DNA of 64,000 bases. Source: Mailhella massiliensis (GTDB lineage: Bacteria; Desulfobacterota; Desulfovibrionia; Desulfovibrionales; Desulfovibrionaceae). The notes beneath the pieces are model-generated. The model ran no database searches. It was not told the DNA's origin and saw only the letters and a program-made list of their open reading frames with translations. Both the position numbers and the translations under genes were made by a program. This document shows, piece after piece, positions 51,723 through 61,096 of this stretch. The stretch spans positions 55,689 through 119,688 of the forward strand of contig NZ_LT706940.1 in the NCBI RefSeq assembly GCF_900155525.1, read 5' to 3'. Position 1 is the first letter of the stretch; every line of letters begins with the position of its first letter.

Positions 51723-52676
51723 CTATCGGGCCAGCTCGCGGATTTTGGCAAGTCCGTCCTTGAGTTCCTCGCGCATTCTGGCAATAAGCGCCGCTGCCTG
51801 CGGGCTGAGATGCTTATGATGTCTGAGCAGAATGCCGTTGTGCACCGGAGGCAGGATGCCGTCCAGAGGATAGGAGCGCAGCCCTTCGCCGAGGTTGCCG
51901 TATTTGCTGGCCATGAGGCACAGCTCGTCCATGACGGCCACGCCCATGCCCTGTTTCACATAGCGGAGCATGAGGTGATAGTTGTTCACGCTCAGCACCG
52001 TCTGCAGAGGCTGGGAAAGTGACGCCAGGGACGTATCGAAGTACGGGTCGCCGCTCTCCTCCATGTTCTCCGCCAGAAAGGAAATGAACGGCAGGCGTAT
52101 CAGATCCTCTTCCGTGGGCCTTTCGGGCAGACCGAACTCGTTGTCCTCCCTCGCAATGAGCAGAGGCTGAGATGTAAAAAGTTCCTCAAGCTGGCAGTTC
52201 GGCACTTCGCGGGTAATGCCGGTAAGACCGAAATCCACACGGGAGCTGACCACATCCTCCACGGTTTCATAAGGAAGCGCACGGCGTATCTTTATATGTA
52301 CCTCGGGATGATCCCTGCGGAACGCCGCGATGATGCGAACCGCCCGTGCCGAGAAGGGAAGATTACTGGAAATGCTGATTGTTCCGCGCAGCACCCCGGA
52401 AGGCGAACTGATGTCGGACTTCATGCCGCGAAGAAGCTCGAAGGTGGAAATCGTCCAGGAAAGCAGCCTCTCCCCTTCCGGCGTAATCCGCAGCCTTTTC
52501 ATGTACCTGTCGAACAGTACCGTATTGAGCTGCTGCTCAAGCTGCCTGATCTGCCAGCTTATGGTGGAAGGGTTCCGGTTCATGAGCTGGGCGGCCTTGC
52601 GTATGCTGCCCGTATGAGCCGTGTAGTAAAACCCCCTCAGCTGCTGAAAAAAATCTCCGCTCAATTCTTCTATCAC
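51723..52676 (-). CDS. LysR-family transcriptional regulator
   Basis: A 317-residue regulator: winged HTH (about 7-65, FFQQLRGFYYTAHTGSIRKAAQLMNRNPSTISWQIRQLEQQL) and a periplasmic-binding-like effector domain (about 90-300). A GTG start at 52676 is chosen because AGGGAG precedes it at six bases and the HTH then begins at the usual residue; upstream TTG is unlikely. Divergent from the TAXI transporter gene, the typical layout in which a LysR protein controls its neighbour in response to the imported compound. Confidence 0.92.
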   Translation of the reverse strand: MIEELSGDFFQQLRGFYYTAHTGSIRKAAQLMNRNPSTISWQIRQLEQQLNTVLFDRYMKRLRITPEGERLLSWTISTFELLRGMKSDISSPSGVLRGTISISSNLPFSARAVRIIAAFRRDHPEVHIKIRRALPYETVEDVVSSRVDFGLTGITREVPNCQLEELFTSQPLLIAREDNEFGLPERPTEEDLIRLPFISFLAENMEESGDPYFDTSLASLSQPLQTVLSVNNYHLMLRYVKQGMGVAVMDELCLMASKYGNLGEGLRSYPLDGILPPVHNGILLRHHKHLSPQAAALIARMREELKDGLAKIRELAR

Positions 52677-53098
52677 TTTTTTCTCCCTATCCCGCCGCGG
52701 ACGTCTGCAACTCACCGGCAATCCTGTACTTCCGGCAAAATGAGACCTTTTACAGGAATACCCGCGGCGAAGTTTTGCCCCATTTTAGACAATATCAAAG
52801 AAAAAAAACATCTATTCCAGCAATACAATAAACAACTTGTTCTTTTTTTTTCAAACTTCTGCCCATTAAGGAAAAAGAAGCACGAATTCTCCCGGCTCTT
52901 TTCCCGCCTGCCTGCGACGAAATTCTTTCTTAAAAAATAAAAAACAAATTATCTCTTATGGTTATATTTTATTCCCTTTTTACTCCACAAAAGGAACAGC
53001 ACTATTAAAAAATAACTATTTCCAATAATTATTGTGCAGATCATATTCTCAGCGGAACTATGTGTAATTTCATCAAACAATAAACAAATCTTTTCAAA
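52677..53098. other. AT-rich divergent control region
   Basis: About 420 bases between the LysR and TAXI genes. The composition drops sharply to long A/T runs (notably 52790-53100) compared with the GC-rich genes. No gene seen. It should hold the LysR binding sites; I could not pick a single convincing T-N11-A repeat. Confidence 0.55.
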
Positions 53099-53127
53099 TT
53101 GACAAGACAAGGTCGTTTGTGGATTAT
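53099..53127 (+). promoter_or_regulatory. Promoter of the TAXI-flavoprotein operon
   Basis: Exact TTGACA (53099-53104), 17-base spacer, GATTAT (four of six). Transcription would start about 53134, shortly before the ribosome site at 53144. A TTGTG-N9-CACAA dyad (53117-53135) overlaps the -10 and start region and could be a repressor site. Confidence 0.6.
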
Positions 53128-53154
53128 TTTCACAATAGCAATCAGGAGGCAACA

Positions 53155-54135
53155 ATGGCTCGACTCTCTCTCAAATCTCTGGCGGCATGCGTACTGGCCC
53201 TCGGCATTTCCGCTCCCGCTCACGCGGCAACCGTGGAAATTCAGGCCGGCATATTCGGCGGAACACTCTATCAGATGAGCTACGCCCTTACGGAAATCCT
53301 CAAGATCCACGCCCCCGAAATCACGGCCAGCGCCGTGGAAACCAACGGTACGGGCATGGGCATCATCAAGGCTTCACAGGCTCCCGAACGGCGCATCGTT
53401 GCGGGTACTCTGGTTCCCGTCATGGAAGCCCGCGCCGGCGTCGCCCCCTACAAGAAGGCCTTCACCGGCTTGAAGCTCATCGGCAACATGAGCGAAAACA
53501 TCCAGACTCTCATTACCTTCGATCCCAGCATCAAAACCATCGAAGACCTCAAAGGCAAACGGGTCGGCCTCGGCCCCAAGCCCACGGTACTCGGTCACAA
53601 CCATGCGTCCATCGTGATGGCCGCCTGCTCCGATCCCAAGTCCATCGACTTTGAATACATGAACTGGGGCAGTATGCGCGACGCCATGCTCGACGGCTCC
53701 ATCGATGCCATGATTCTCGGCGTGAGCTCCCGTCAGACTCCGCCCTGGGTTCCCGTCGCCGTCTATGGCGAACTCATCGCCTCCCGCGGCAATCCCCACT
53801 ACATCGACATTCCCGCGGAAGCTGTGAAGAAGGCTTCTGAAAACGACAAGATCGCCTACGAATGCAAGAGCGTGCCCGCCGGTGCCATCGGCGATAACGT
53901 ACCGGCGAAGGAAATCCCCAGCTGGCGCGACCTGCTCGGCATCTATGCCTTCGACGAGCTGGATGAGCAGACCGCCTATACCATCGCCAAGGTACTCTAT
54001 GAACACTGCGATGAGATGGCCACCTACTCCGCCGCGGCCAAGGGTGTCTGGCCCGAACTCATCGTTCCTACCGTGCCCGACGACATGATCCATCCCGGCG
54101 CGCTGCGCTTCTACAAGGAAAAAGGCCTGCGCTGA
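53155..54135 (+). CDS. TAXI-family TRAP transporter solute-binding protein
   Basis: A 326-residue periplasmic receptor with a signal peptide cut after AHA (residue 24). TAXI marks: early GIFGGTLYQMSYALTEILK glycine-rich strand-helix, KTIEDLKGKRVGLGPKPTVLGHN and the central MRDAMLDGSIDAMIL. TAXI receptors feed fused TRAP permeases, often with carboxylates or amino-acid-like substrates. ATG 53155 follows AGGAGGC. A strong hairpin follows before the permease gene. Confidence 0.9.
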   Translation: MARLSLKSLAACVLALGISAPAHAATVEIQAGIFGGTLYQMSYALTEILKIHAPEITASAVETNGTGMGIIKASQAPERRIVAGTLVPVMEARAGVAPYKKAFTGLKLIGNMSENIQTLITFDPSIKTIEDLKGKRVGLGPKPTVLGHNHASIVMAACSDPKSIDFEYMNWGSMRDAMLDGSIDAMILGVSSRQTPPWVPVAVYGELIASRGNPHYIDIPAEAVKKASENDKIAYECKSVPAGAIGDNVPAKEIPSWRDLLGIYAFDELDEQTAYTIAKVLYEHCDEMATYSAAAKGVWPELIVPTVPDDMIHPGALRFYKEKGLR

Positions 54136-54146
54136 TTTTTCCTTCC

Positions 54147-54178
54147 GCGCGCCGGCACGCTCCCCTGTGCCGGCGCGC
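54147..54178 (+). promoter_or_regulatory. Intercistronic hairpin between receptor and permease genes
   Basis: Perfect 12-bp stem GCGCGCCGGCAC / GTGCCGGCGCGC, 8-base loop, no T run. It probably stabilises the receptor message, as at the dctP-dctQM junction. Confidence 0.6.
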
Positions 54179-54304
54179 CCTCTCCCCCCCGGTCTTTCCC
54201 TTCGAAAAATCCTGTTACGGCGTACGCTGCCCCTGATCTTCCGAGAACAGGGAATCTGTCCTTACGCTCTTTTTCCCCCGGTCGCACTAAAGAGGAACAA
54301 AACC

Positions 54305-56197
54305 ATGGAAACGGCAAAGAACAACGTGGTACGCATCCTTATGGTAGGGGTGGCGCTCATCATGGCGCTGTACCATCTTGTATATACGCAGTGGATGCTC
54401 ATAGGCCCCATCCAGCACCAGAACCTGCACTACATGATGGCTCTCGTGCTGGTATTCCTGTGGGCGTTTACCAGACAGAAATCCACGTTCGGCAAAGCCG
54501 TCGTTGTGCTGCTCATCGCGCTGTCCATCTATGCCACAGCCTACATGTTTCTGAACTACAGCGGCTTGCAGGAAGAACGTGGCCCCATGCTGGATCTCAC
54601 AGGTCAGGACATGTTCGTAGGCGTCCTGCTGGTCGGTCTGGGTATTGAAGCCTCCCGGCGCTCCTTCGGATGGGTTTTCCCCATCGTCGCCATGTGCTTC
54701 ATCGCCTACGCCGTGTTCGGTCATTATCTGCCCGGCCCGCTGCAGTCCCCCAATATCGGCATCGATGAACTGCTCGTCAGCTACGGTCTGGATCTGTCCG
54801 GCGGCATCTACGGCCAGGTGCTCGGCATCAGCGCAAACTATATCTTCCTTTTCGTGCTCTTCGGCAGCCTGCTCGGAGCTACCGGCGCGGCCCGCTTCTT
54901 CAACCAGGTAGGTATGCTCACCGGCAGCAAGCTCGACGGCGGTCCCGCCATCACCGCCGTGGTCTCCAGCGCCCTCATGGGCTCCGTAACCGGTAGCGTC
55001 ATGGCCAACGTGGCCGCGACCGGCGCGTTCACCATTCCCCTTATGAAGAAGGTGGGCTACAAGTCCTATCAGGCCGGCGCCATTGAAGCCGCCGCATCCT
55101 CCGGCGGGCAGATCATGCCCCCCGTCATGGGTGCCACCGCCTTCGTCATGGCCGAACTTGCGGAAGTACCCTACGTCACTGTCATGGCTGCCGCGCTCAT
55201 TCCGTCTCTTCTGTACTTCCTCTCCGTAGGTCTCTACGCCCAGTTCCAGGCAAAGCGTCTCGGCATCCGCATGGATCCCAGCGACATCGCCGCCTTCTCC
55301 CTGCGCGCGTTCATCCACGACGCCCCCATTTTCGTGCTTCCCCTGCTGGCCATCATCGCTCTGCTGGTCATGGGGTACAGCCCCATGTTCACCATCTTCT
55401 GGGCCATGATGCTTCTGCTCGTGCTCAACATCATCGACATCGTCACTTCCAAAAAATACGATCAACTCAAGAGCATCCTTCCCGCCTTTATCGACGGTGC
55501 GGTCACCGGCGCCAAGATCGGCGTCACCTGCGCCGTGCTTGGTCCCATCATGACCACCGTGACCAAGACGCTGCTCGGCATCAAGATTCCCCAGCTCATC
55601 GTCATGTGGTCCCACGGCAGCATTCCCATTGCGCTGTTCATCACCATGTGCGTGTGCCTGATCCTCGGCATGGGCGTTCCCACTCTGGCTGCTTACCTGC
55701 TCGTTTCCATGGTCGGCATTCCGGTTCTCGTCAACATGGGCGTAGACCCCTTCGCAGCCCACATGTTCGTCTTTGTGTTCGCCTGTTTCTCCTGCCTTAC
55801 GCCGCCCATCGCCCTCGCTGCTCTGCCTGCCGCCGGTATCGCTGAGTCGTCCTATATGAGAACGGCGCTCGAGGCCTCCATGGTCGGGGCAGTGGGCTTC
55901 GCCATCCCCTACCTCGTGGTGGGCCGTCCTGCCCTCATGCTCGGACAGGGACCGCTTGCCGAAACGTTGATCGTCTCTGTCGTAGGCGTGTTCACCGTCA
56001 TCGCCTTCTGCATGATGATCACCGGTTACGGGCTGCGCATACTCAACGTCGCCGAACGCTGGGGCCTCGCCGTGGTAGTCGCCCTGTGCGGCATCTGGAT
56101 TGCCCTGGGGCACATTCAGTTCCTTATCGCCGGCATCGCCATCTTCGTCGCGCTCACCCTCATCCAGCTGCGCGGACGCAAAAAGGCAGCGGCTTAA
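54305..56197 (+). CDS. TRAP transporter fused permease (4TM/12TM, TAXI-associated)
   Basis: A 630-residue inner-membrane protein: short N-terminal part with four helices of the DctQ-like type (about 10-180) and a large DctM-like part (about 185-630) with GSVTGSVMANVAATGAFTIPLMKKVGYKSYQAGAIEAAASSGGQIMPPVMGATAFVMAE, the hallmark of TAXI-linked fusions. A second hallmark is GVPTLAAYLLVSMVGIPVLVNMGVDPFAAHMFVFVFACFSCLTPPIALAA. ATG 54305 has AGAGGAAC in front. It acts with the receptor 170 bases upstream. Confidence 0.94.
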   Translation: METAKNNVVRILMVGVALIMALYHLVYTQWMLIGPIQHQNLHYMMALVLVFLWAFTRQKSTFGKAVVVLLIALSIYATAYMFLNYSGLQEERGPMLDLTGQDMFVGVLLVGLGIEASRRSFGWVFPIVAMCFIAYAVFGHYLPGPLQSPNIGIDELLVSYGLDLSGGIYGQVLGISANYIFLFVLFGSLLGATGAARFFNQVGMLTGSKLDGGPAITAVVSSALMGSVTGSVMANVAATGAFTIPLMKKVGYKSYQAGAIEAAASSGGQIMPPVMGATAFVMAELAEVPYVTVMAAALIPSLLYFLSVGLYAQFQAKRLGIRMDPSDIAAFSLRAFIHDAPIFVLPLLAIIALLVMGYSPMFTIFWAMMLLLVLNIIDIVTSKKYDQLKSILPAFIDGAVTGAKIGVTCAVLGPIMTTVTKTLLGIKIPQLIVMWSHGSIPIALFITMCVCLILGMGVPTLAAYLLVSMVGIPVLVNMGVDPFAAHMFVFVFACFSCLTPPIALAALPAAGIAESSYMRTALEASMVGAVGFAIPYLVVGRPALMLGQGPLAETLIVSVVGVFTVIAFCMMITGYGLRILNVAERWGLAVVVALCGIWIALGHIQFLIAGIAIFVALTLIQLRGRKKAAA

Positions 56198-56277
56198 ACC
56201 TACCGATCCTTCCTTGCTGGAAAGCGCAATCTTCTTTCTGAACAAGGACTTCTCCTATAAACATAGAGGATATTTTC

Positions 56278-57945
56278 ATGAAGATCTCCCCTCATCCGCT
56301 TGGCACGCTGATTGAAACAGACGTGCTCGTCATTGGCTCCGGCGCCTCCGGTTGCGGCGCGGCCCTCGGAGCTCGCGAGCAGGGCCTGGACGTCGTGCTG
56401 CTGGATAAAGGCAAGCTGGAAAGTTCCGGCTGTATCGGTGGCGGCAATGACCATTACATGGCCGTCCTGAACGAAAAAGGTTCCAAGTTCGACACCGCCG
56501 AAGACCTGGTGAAGTTCTATGCCAAGCCCCTCAACGGCTGGACGCCCGCCATGATCACCAACGGCTGGTACAACCACATGGAGCACATGCTCAAACGCCT
56601 TGAAAAGTGCGGCGTGGACTTCAGCAAGAACAGCGACGGCACCTACAAGCGCACTCAGGGCTTCGGCCAGCCCGGCACCTGGTGGGTTCACATCGCCAAC
56701 GGCATGACCATCAAGCGCGTCATGGCCCGCATCGTGCGCGATTCCGGCGTACATGTGCTCGACCGCATCATGGCCATGAAGATCCTCTCCGACAGCGGCA
56801 AGGCCTGCGGCGCGCTCGGCTGGAACGTGGTGACCGGCGAATACGTCATCCTCCGTGCCAAGACCGTGGTTTCCGCCCAGGGCCGTTCCGCCACCCGCGG
56901 CTACAACAACTCCACGCACAATCCCTACAACGTGTGGATGTACCCCTACAACACCGGCGCAGGCGTAGTGCTCGGCTATGACGCCGGCGCGGCCGTTACC
57001 GAACTCGACACCTATCAGCGCGCCACCATGGAACCCAAGGGCTACGGCTGCCCCGGCATGAACGGCATCAACAGCTCCGGTGCTCATGAAATCAGCGCCG
57101 TGGGCGAACGCTTCATGTTCAAGTACGATCCCATGGGCGAAAACGGCGTACGCAACAACCAGATTCAGGGTACCTACCAGGAACAGCTCGAGGGCAATGG
57201 CCCGCCCTTCTACATGGACATGCGCCATGTCGACCCTGAAATCGTGCATGAACTGCAATACATCCTCATGCCCGGCGACAAGGCCACCTTCGGCGACTGG
57301 GCGGACTGCACCGGCACCGACTTCCAGCACAAGCTTCTGGAAGTGGAAATCGGCGAACTCATCTTCGGCGGTACCATCGCGGTGAACGACCAGTTCGAAA
57401 CCACCATTCCCGGTCTGTTCTGCGGCAGCATCTTCCTGTATTGCTCCGGCGCCATGTGCGGCGGCTTCGAAGCCGGCCGTCAGGCTGCTCTCAAGGCTTC
57501 CGGCATGGAGCAGGCCGGCAAGATCGACGAAGACCTCGCCGCCAAGATGAAATCCGACATCTTCGCTCCCCTCGGCAACGACCAGGAACTGACCTATCAA
57601 GAACTGGAAGAAGCCGCCCGCAACGTCATGATGTACTATATGGGCTTCCGCCGCTCCATGGCCGGCATGGAACGCGCTCTGGAAAAGATCACCTTCCTGG
57701 AAGATCAGATTCCCCAGCTCCATGCAGACAGCCTGCGCGACCTCATGCGCTGCCATGAATCGTGCGAAGTGCTCAAGGTGTGCGAACTGGCCATCAAGGC
57801 CACCATGGAACGCAAGGAAACGGGCCGTTGCGTGTACAAGATCACCGACTACCCCAAGCTCAATCCCGACATGGCAAAGCCCCTGCTTCTCATCAAGGGC
57901 GAAAACGGCACCGAGTACCACTGGGGCAAGGCCCCTCTTCTGTAG
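56278..57945 (+). CDS. Cytoplasmic FAD-dependent reductase/dehydrogenase, AprA/FrdA-like
   Basis: A 555-residue flavoprotein. FAD-binding start TDVLVIGSGASGCGAALGA (GxGxxG at 20-25) and the later EAGRQAALKASG helix fit the succinate dehydrogenase/fumarate reductase and adenylylsulfate reductase alpha superfamily. No signal peptide or heme motifs, so unlike periplasmic fumarate or urocanate reductases it is cytoplasmic. The C-terminal part (about 440-555, YYMGFRRSMAGMERALEKITFLEDQIP) is helical as in AprA. The substrate is unknown; it should accept electrons from the next gene's product and act on the compound imported by the TAXI-TRAP system. Confidence 0.85.
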   Translation: MKISPHPLGTLIETDVLVIGSGASGCGAALGAREQGLDVVLLDKGKLESSGCIGGGNDHYMAVLNEKGSKFDTAEDLVKFYAKPLNGWTPAMITNGWYNHMEHMLKRLEKCGVDFSKNSDGTYKRTQGFGQPGTWWVHIANGMTIKRVMARIVRDSGVHVLDRIMAMKILSDSGKACGALGWNVVTGEYVILRAKTVVSAQGRSATRGYNNSTHNPYNVWMYPYNTGAGVVLGYDAGAAVTELDTYQRATMEPKGYGCPGMNGINSSGAHEISAVGERFMFKYDPMGENGVRNNQIQGTYQEQLEGNGPPFYMDMRHVDPEIVHELQYILMPGDKATFGDWADCTGTDFQHKLLEVEIGELIFGGTIAVNDQFETTIPGLFCGSIFLYCSGAMCGGFEAGRQAALKASGMEQAGKIDEDLAAKMKSDIFAPLGNDQELTYQELEEAARNVMMYYMGFRRSMAGMERALEKITFLEDQIPQLHADSLRDLMRCHESCEVLKVCELAIKATMERKETGRCVYKITDYPKLNPDMAKPLLLIKGENGTEYHWGKAPLL

Positions 57946-58000
57946 AGCCCTTTCCGTCTGAAACCGTTTCGAGGGGCAGAAGTCCCTCGCGGTTTCCCGG

Positions 58001-58020
58001 CGCCGGAACCGGCTTCCGGC
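58001..58020 (+). promoter_or_regulatory. Small hairpin between the flavoprotein and GltD-like genes
   Basis: GCCGGAA / TTCCGGC stem of 7 bp with a 5-base loop in the 126-base junction. No T run. Confidence 0.4.
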
Positions 58021-58071
58021 CGCCCCCTCTCCCTGAAAAGGGAGCGGATCAGTCACTCAAGGAGTATTATC

Positions 58072-59763
58072 ATGCCGCCTAGATATAGTCGTGAAATCAC
58101 CATGCCCATCGTCATGGGCGACAGCCTCAAGGAGCAGTTCCGCACCTCGCCGTGCGAACACTTCTGCCCCGCGGGCAATTCCATCCAGAAGATGCAGGCT
58201 CTTGTGGAAAAGGGCGAATTCGACGAAGCCCTGCGCTACCTGCGCGCCAAGAATCCCTTCCCCGGCGTGACCGGCCGCGTCTGCCCCCACTTCTGCCAGT
58301 CCAACTGCAACCGTGCAGGCTACGATGCCTGTGTGAATACCCGTGCTCTGGAACGCGCCGTCTACGACCATTCCTCCCTCGGCACCGCGCAGTTCAAGCG
58401 CCGTCCCTCCACGGGCAAGAGCGTGGGCGTCATCGGCGGCGGTCCCGCCGGTCTGACGGCCGCCTACTTCCTGGCCCTTCTCGGCCACGACGTCACCGTG
58501 TATGAAGCCAACCCCGTTCTCGGCGGCATGACCCGCTACGGCGTGCCGGACTTCCGTCTGCCCCGCGACGTAGTGGACCGCGAACTCGGCTGGGTGCTTG
58601 AAGCCGGCGTGCGCGCCCGCGTCAACACCCAGGTCGGCCGCGACATCTCCTTTGCCGACGTGCGCGCCGCGCACGACGCCGTCATCGTGGCCACCGGGAC
58701 TCCCAGGGAAAACAGCCTTCCCATCCCCGGTGCGGAATGCGCCGTGAAGGCCGTGGAATTTCTGCGTGCGGCCTCCCTCGGTCTGCGCCCCGAAGTGGGT
58801 AAGCGCGTGGTCGTCATGGGCGGCGGCGGTGTCGGCTTCGACGCCGCGTTCGTGGCCCGTCGCCTCGGCGCGGAAGAAGTGCATGTCATCTGCCTGGAAA
58901 AGGCCGGTGAAATGCGCGCTCCTGAAGAAGACCTCATTCAGGCGAAGGAAGAAGGCATCCAGATTCACAATTCCTGCACCATGTCCGCCATCCGTACCAG
59001 CGACGGCAAGGCCGCAGGCGTGGATTACTTCGAAGTGAAGGAATGCCGCTTCGACGAAAAGGGTCATCTGACCCTGGTTCCCGTGGAAGGCGGCGAACAC
59101 AGCCTCGACTGCGATACCGTCATCTTCGCCGTGGGCATGAAGACCGACCTCGGCTTCATGGCTGAAGCGAATGTGGAACTCACCCCCCGCAACTGGATCG
59201 TGGTGAACAGGCAGCAGGCCAGCTCCGCCGAAGGCATCTTCGCCGCCGGCGACGTGTCCGCCGGTCCCACCTCCATTGCCGGAGCCATCGGCGACGGCCG
59301 CCGCGCCGCCTTCGGTGTTCATGCCTGGCTCACCGGTGAAAAATCCCGTGTCTACGTCATCGGCGACGACAACACCATCGTGGCCCGCGACGATCTGGCC
59401 GGTACCAAGGAACCCTATGTGGTTCCCATGGAAGAAATCTACGGCATTCTCCAGTACGAGAAGACCGAGCCGCAGAAGCCCGCCTGCGTCAACCACATGG
59501 ACTTCACTGAAAACAACGCCGGTTACACCGCCGAACAGGCCATGATCGAAGCCGCCCGCTGCATGCACTGCGGTCACTGCAAGGGCTGCGGCACCTGCGT
59601 GGACGACTGCCCCGGCTATGTGCTGGAACTCAAGCATCTGGACAACGGCAGCGACAGACCTGAAGTCGCCCACGGCGACGAATGCTGGCACTGCGCCAAC
59701 TGCCGTACCAGCTGCCCTACCGGCGCCATAGGCTTCCGCTTCCCCCTGCGTATGCAGGTGTGA
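58072..59763 (+). CDS. GltD-like NAD(P)H oxidoreductase with N- and C-terminal Fe-S domains
   Basis: A 563-residue electron-transfer enzyme. N-terminal Fe-S domain (Cys28, 32 and 71, 75, 79 among its ligands), GltD-like FAD/NAD(P)H core (GGGPAG at 122-127, second Rossmann GGGGVGFDAAF, GDVSAGPTSIAGAIGDGRRAA), C-terminal di-cluster ferredoxin (Cys497-513 and 538-548; CMHCGHCKGCGTC and CWHCANCRTSCP). It should take electrons from NAD(P)H or ferredoxin and pass them to the upstream flavoprotein. AAGGAG precedes ATG 58072. The combination of both Fe-S ends around a GltD core marks it as part of an electron-input module rather than glutamate synthase. Confidence 0.9.
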   Translation: MPPRYSREITMPIVMGDSLKEQFRTSPCEHFCPAGNSIQKMQALVEKGEFDEALRYLRAKNPFPGVTGRVCPHFCQSNCNRAGYDACVNTRALERAVYDHSSLGTAQFKRRPSTGKSVGVIGGGPAGLTAAYFLALLGHDVTVYEANPVLGGMTRYGVPDFRLPRDVVDRELGWVLEAGVRARVNTQVGRDISFADVRAAHDAVIVATGTPRENSLPIPGAECAVKAVEFLRAASLGLRPEVGKRVVVMGGGGVGFDAAFVARRLGAEEVHVICLEKAGEMRAPEEDLIQAKEEGIQIHNSCTMSAIRTSDGKAAGVDYFEVKECRFDEKGHLTLVPVEGGEHSLDCDTVIFAVGMKTDLGFMAEANVELTPRNWIVVNRQQASSAEGIFAAGDVSAGPTSIAGAIGDGRRAAFGVHAWLTGEKSRVYVIGDDNTIVARDDLAGTKEPYVVPMEEIYGILQYEKTEPQKPACVNHMDFTENNAGYTAEQAMIEAARCMHCGHCKGCGTCVDDCPGYVLELKHLDNGSDRPEVAHGDECWHCANCRTSCPTGAIGFRFPLRMQV

Positions 59764-59788
59764 CGCTCTTCTTCCGATACCGTTCCTT

Positions 59789-59826
59789 CCCCCGTCCGGC
59801 CTCCGGCCGGACGGGGGTCTCTTTCC
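59789..59826 (+). terminator. Terminator/hairpin after the GltD-like gene
   Basis: Perfect 13-bp stem CCCCCGTCCGGCC / GGCCGGACGGGGG, 3-base loop, followed by TCTCTTTC. Some readthrough into the permease gene is likely. Confidence 0.75.
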
Positions 59827-60266
59827 CATACCCCGGAATACGAATTTCCCTCATCGAGTGCCTCCGAAAAATTTCCCCTTTCCGCAAAACATTTCCCGCC
59901 TCTTTCTCTCAGGAGAACCATCATGACCGCCAGCTCTGTTTCCGGCGCATCGAAAAAGCCGCACATCAAATATCTCGCGCACTCCGCCCTCTGCCTCGCC
60001 ATCATGTTCGGCTTCGGCCAGCTTCCCCCGCTTGAACCTCTTACCCCGCTGGGGATGAACCTCATCGGCATTTTTCTCGGCGTGCTCTACGGCTGGATCT
60101 TCATCGATATCATCTGGCCCAGCATCGCAGGCCTGCTCGCCCTCATGCTCGTCGGCGGAATGAAGCCCGTCAGCCTGCTCAACAAGAGTTTCGGCGATCC
60201 CATCGTGGCCATGATGTTCTTCATCTTCGTGTTCTGCGCCACCATCAATCACTATGGTCTGTCTAG

Positions 60267-61096
60267 GCTCAGGACTCATTAATTGCCAAAAGGGTAAAAA
60301 GTTCTTATTGTCGGCATAGGGAGGATGCCATGAAGGAACTTTTTTATCTTTCTCATGAACAGATTGCTCGTATCAAACGCTACTTTCCTCGTTCCCATGG
60401 CATTCCGAGAGTCGATGACAGGCGTGTCGTCAGCGGCATTATCTATGTCATCAAGCACGGCCTGCAATGGAAAGATGCTCCGCGCGAGTATGGACCATAC
60501 AAAACTCTCTACAATCGTTTTATCCGCTGGAGCCGATTGGGTGTCTTTAACAGGATTTTTGCGGAGCTTGTTGAGCAAAACGGCTCCACAACACGCTTGA
60601 TGATTGATGCCACACATCTCAAGGCACACAGGACAGCAGCAAGTTTGCTGAAAAAAGGGGCCTTTCCCGATGTATCGGACGCACAAAAGGCGGCCTGAAT
60701 TCAAAACTCCACGCTGTCTGTAATGCCTTCGGTCAACCGTTGGCCTTCCATCTGTCCGGCGGTCAGGTGAGCGACTACAAAGGCGCTGCTGTCCTGCTTG
60801 ATACTCTGCCGCAGGCCGGGGAGCTTCTGGCGGATAGAGGCTATGATGCCGACTGGTTTCGTCATGCCTTGTCCCGTAAAGGAATCACGCCGTGTATTCC
60901 CGGCAGACACAGCCGGAAAACTCCGGTGGCCTATGACAAGGAGGTTTATAAGCAGCGGCACAAGATAGAAATCATGTTCGGCCGACTCAAGGATTGGCGC
61001 AGAATAGCCATGCGTTATGACCGTTGTGCCCACACGTTCTTTTCGGCTATTTGTCTCGCTGCCATTGTCATCTTTTATATTTAATGAGTCCTGAAC
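60267..61096 (+). mobile_element. IS5-family insertion sequence (two-frame, IS427-like), copy 1
   Basis: 830 bp with imperfect terminal inverted repeats G(C/T)TCAGGACTCATTAA at the ends. Flanked by a 4-base direct repeat CTAG (60263-60266 and 61097-61100), which fits the YTAR target preference of IS5 relatives. It contains a two-frame transposase and appears identical in coding sequence to copy 2. Confidence 0.95.
60330..61084 (+). CDS. IS5-family transposase, two frames joined by -1 frameshift (copy 1)
   Basis: Frame A (60330-60698, 122 residues, DUF4096-like FPRSHGIPRVDDRRVVSGIIYV) has the first catalytic Asp in MIDATHLKAHRTA. Frame B (open to 61084) has the second Asp in LLADRGYDADWF and the Glu in IEIMFGRLKDWRR, completing DDE. 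Frame B continues frame A in the -1 register (GRTKGGLNSKLHAV) after a run of six A and four G at 60651-60660, the likely slip site. GGGAGG precedes the ATG. The fused product of about 250 residues is the expected length. Confidence 0.93.
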
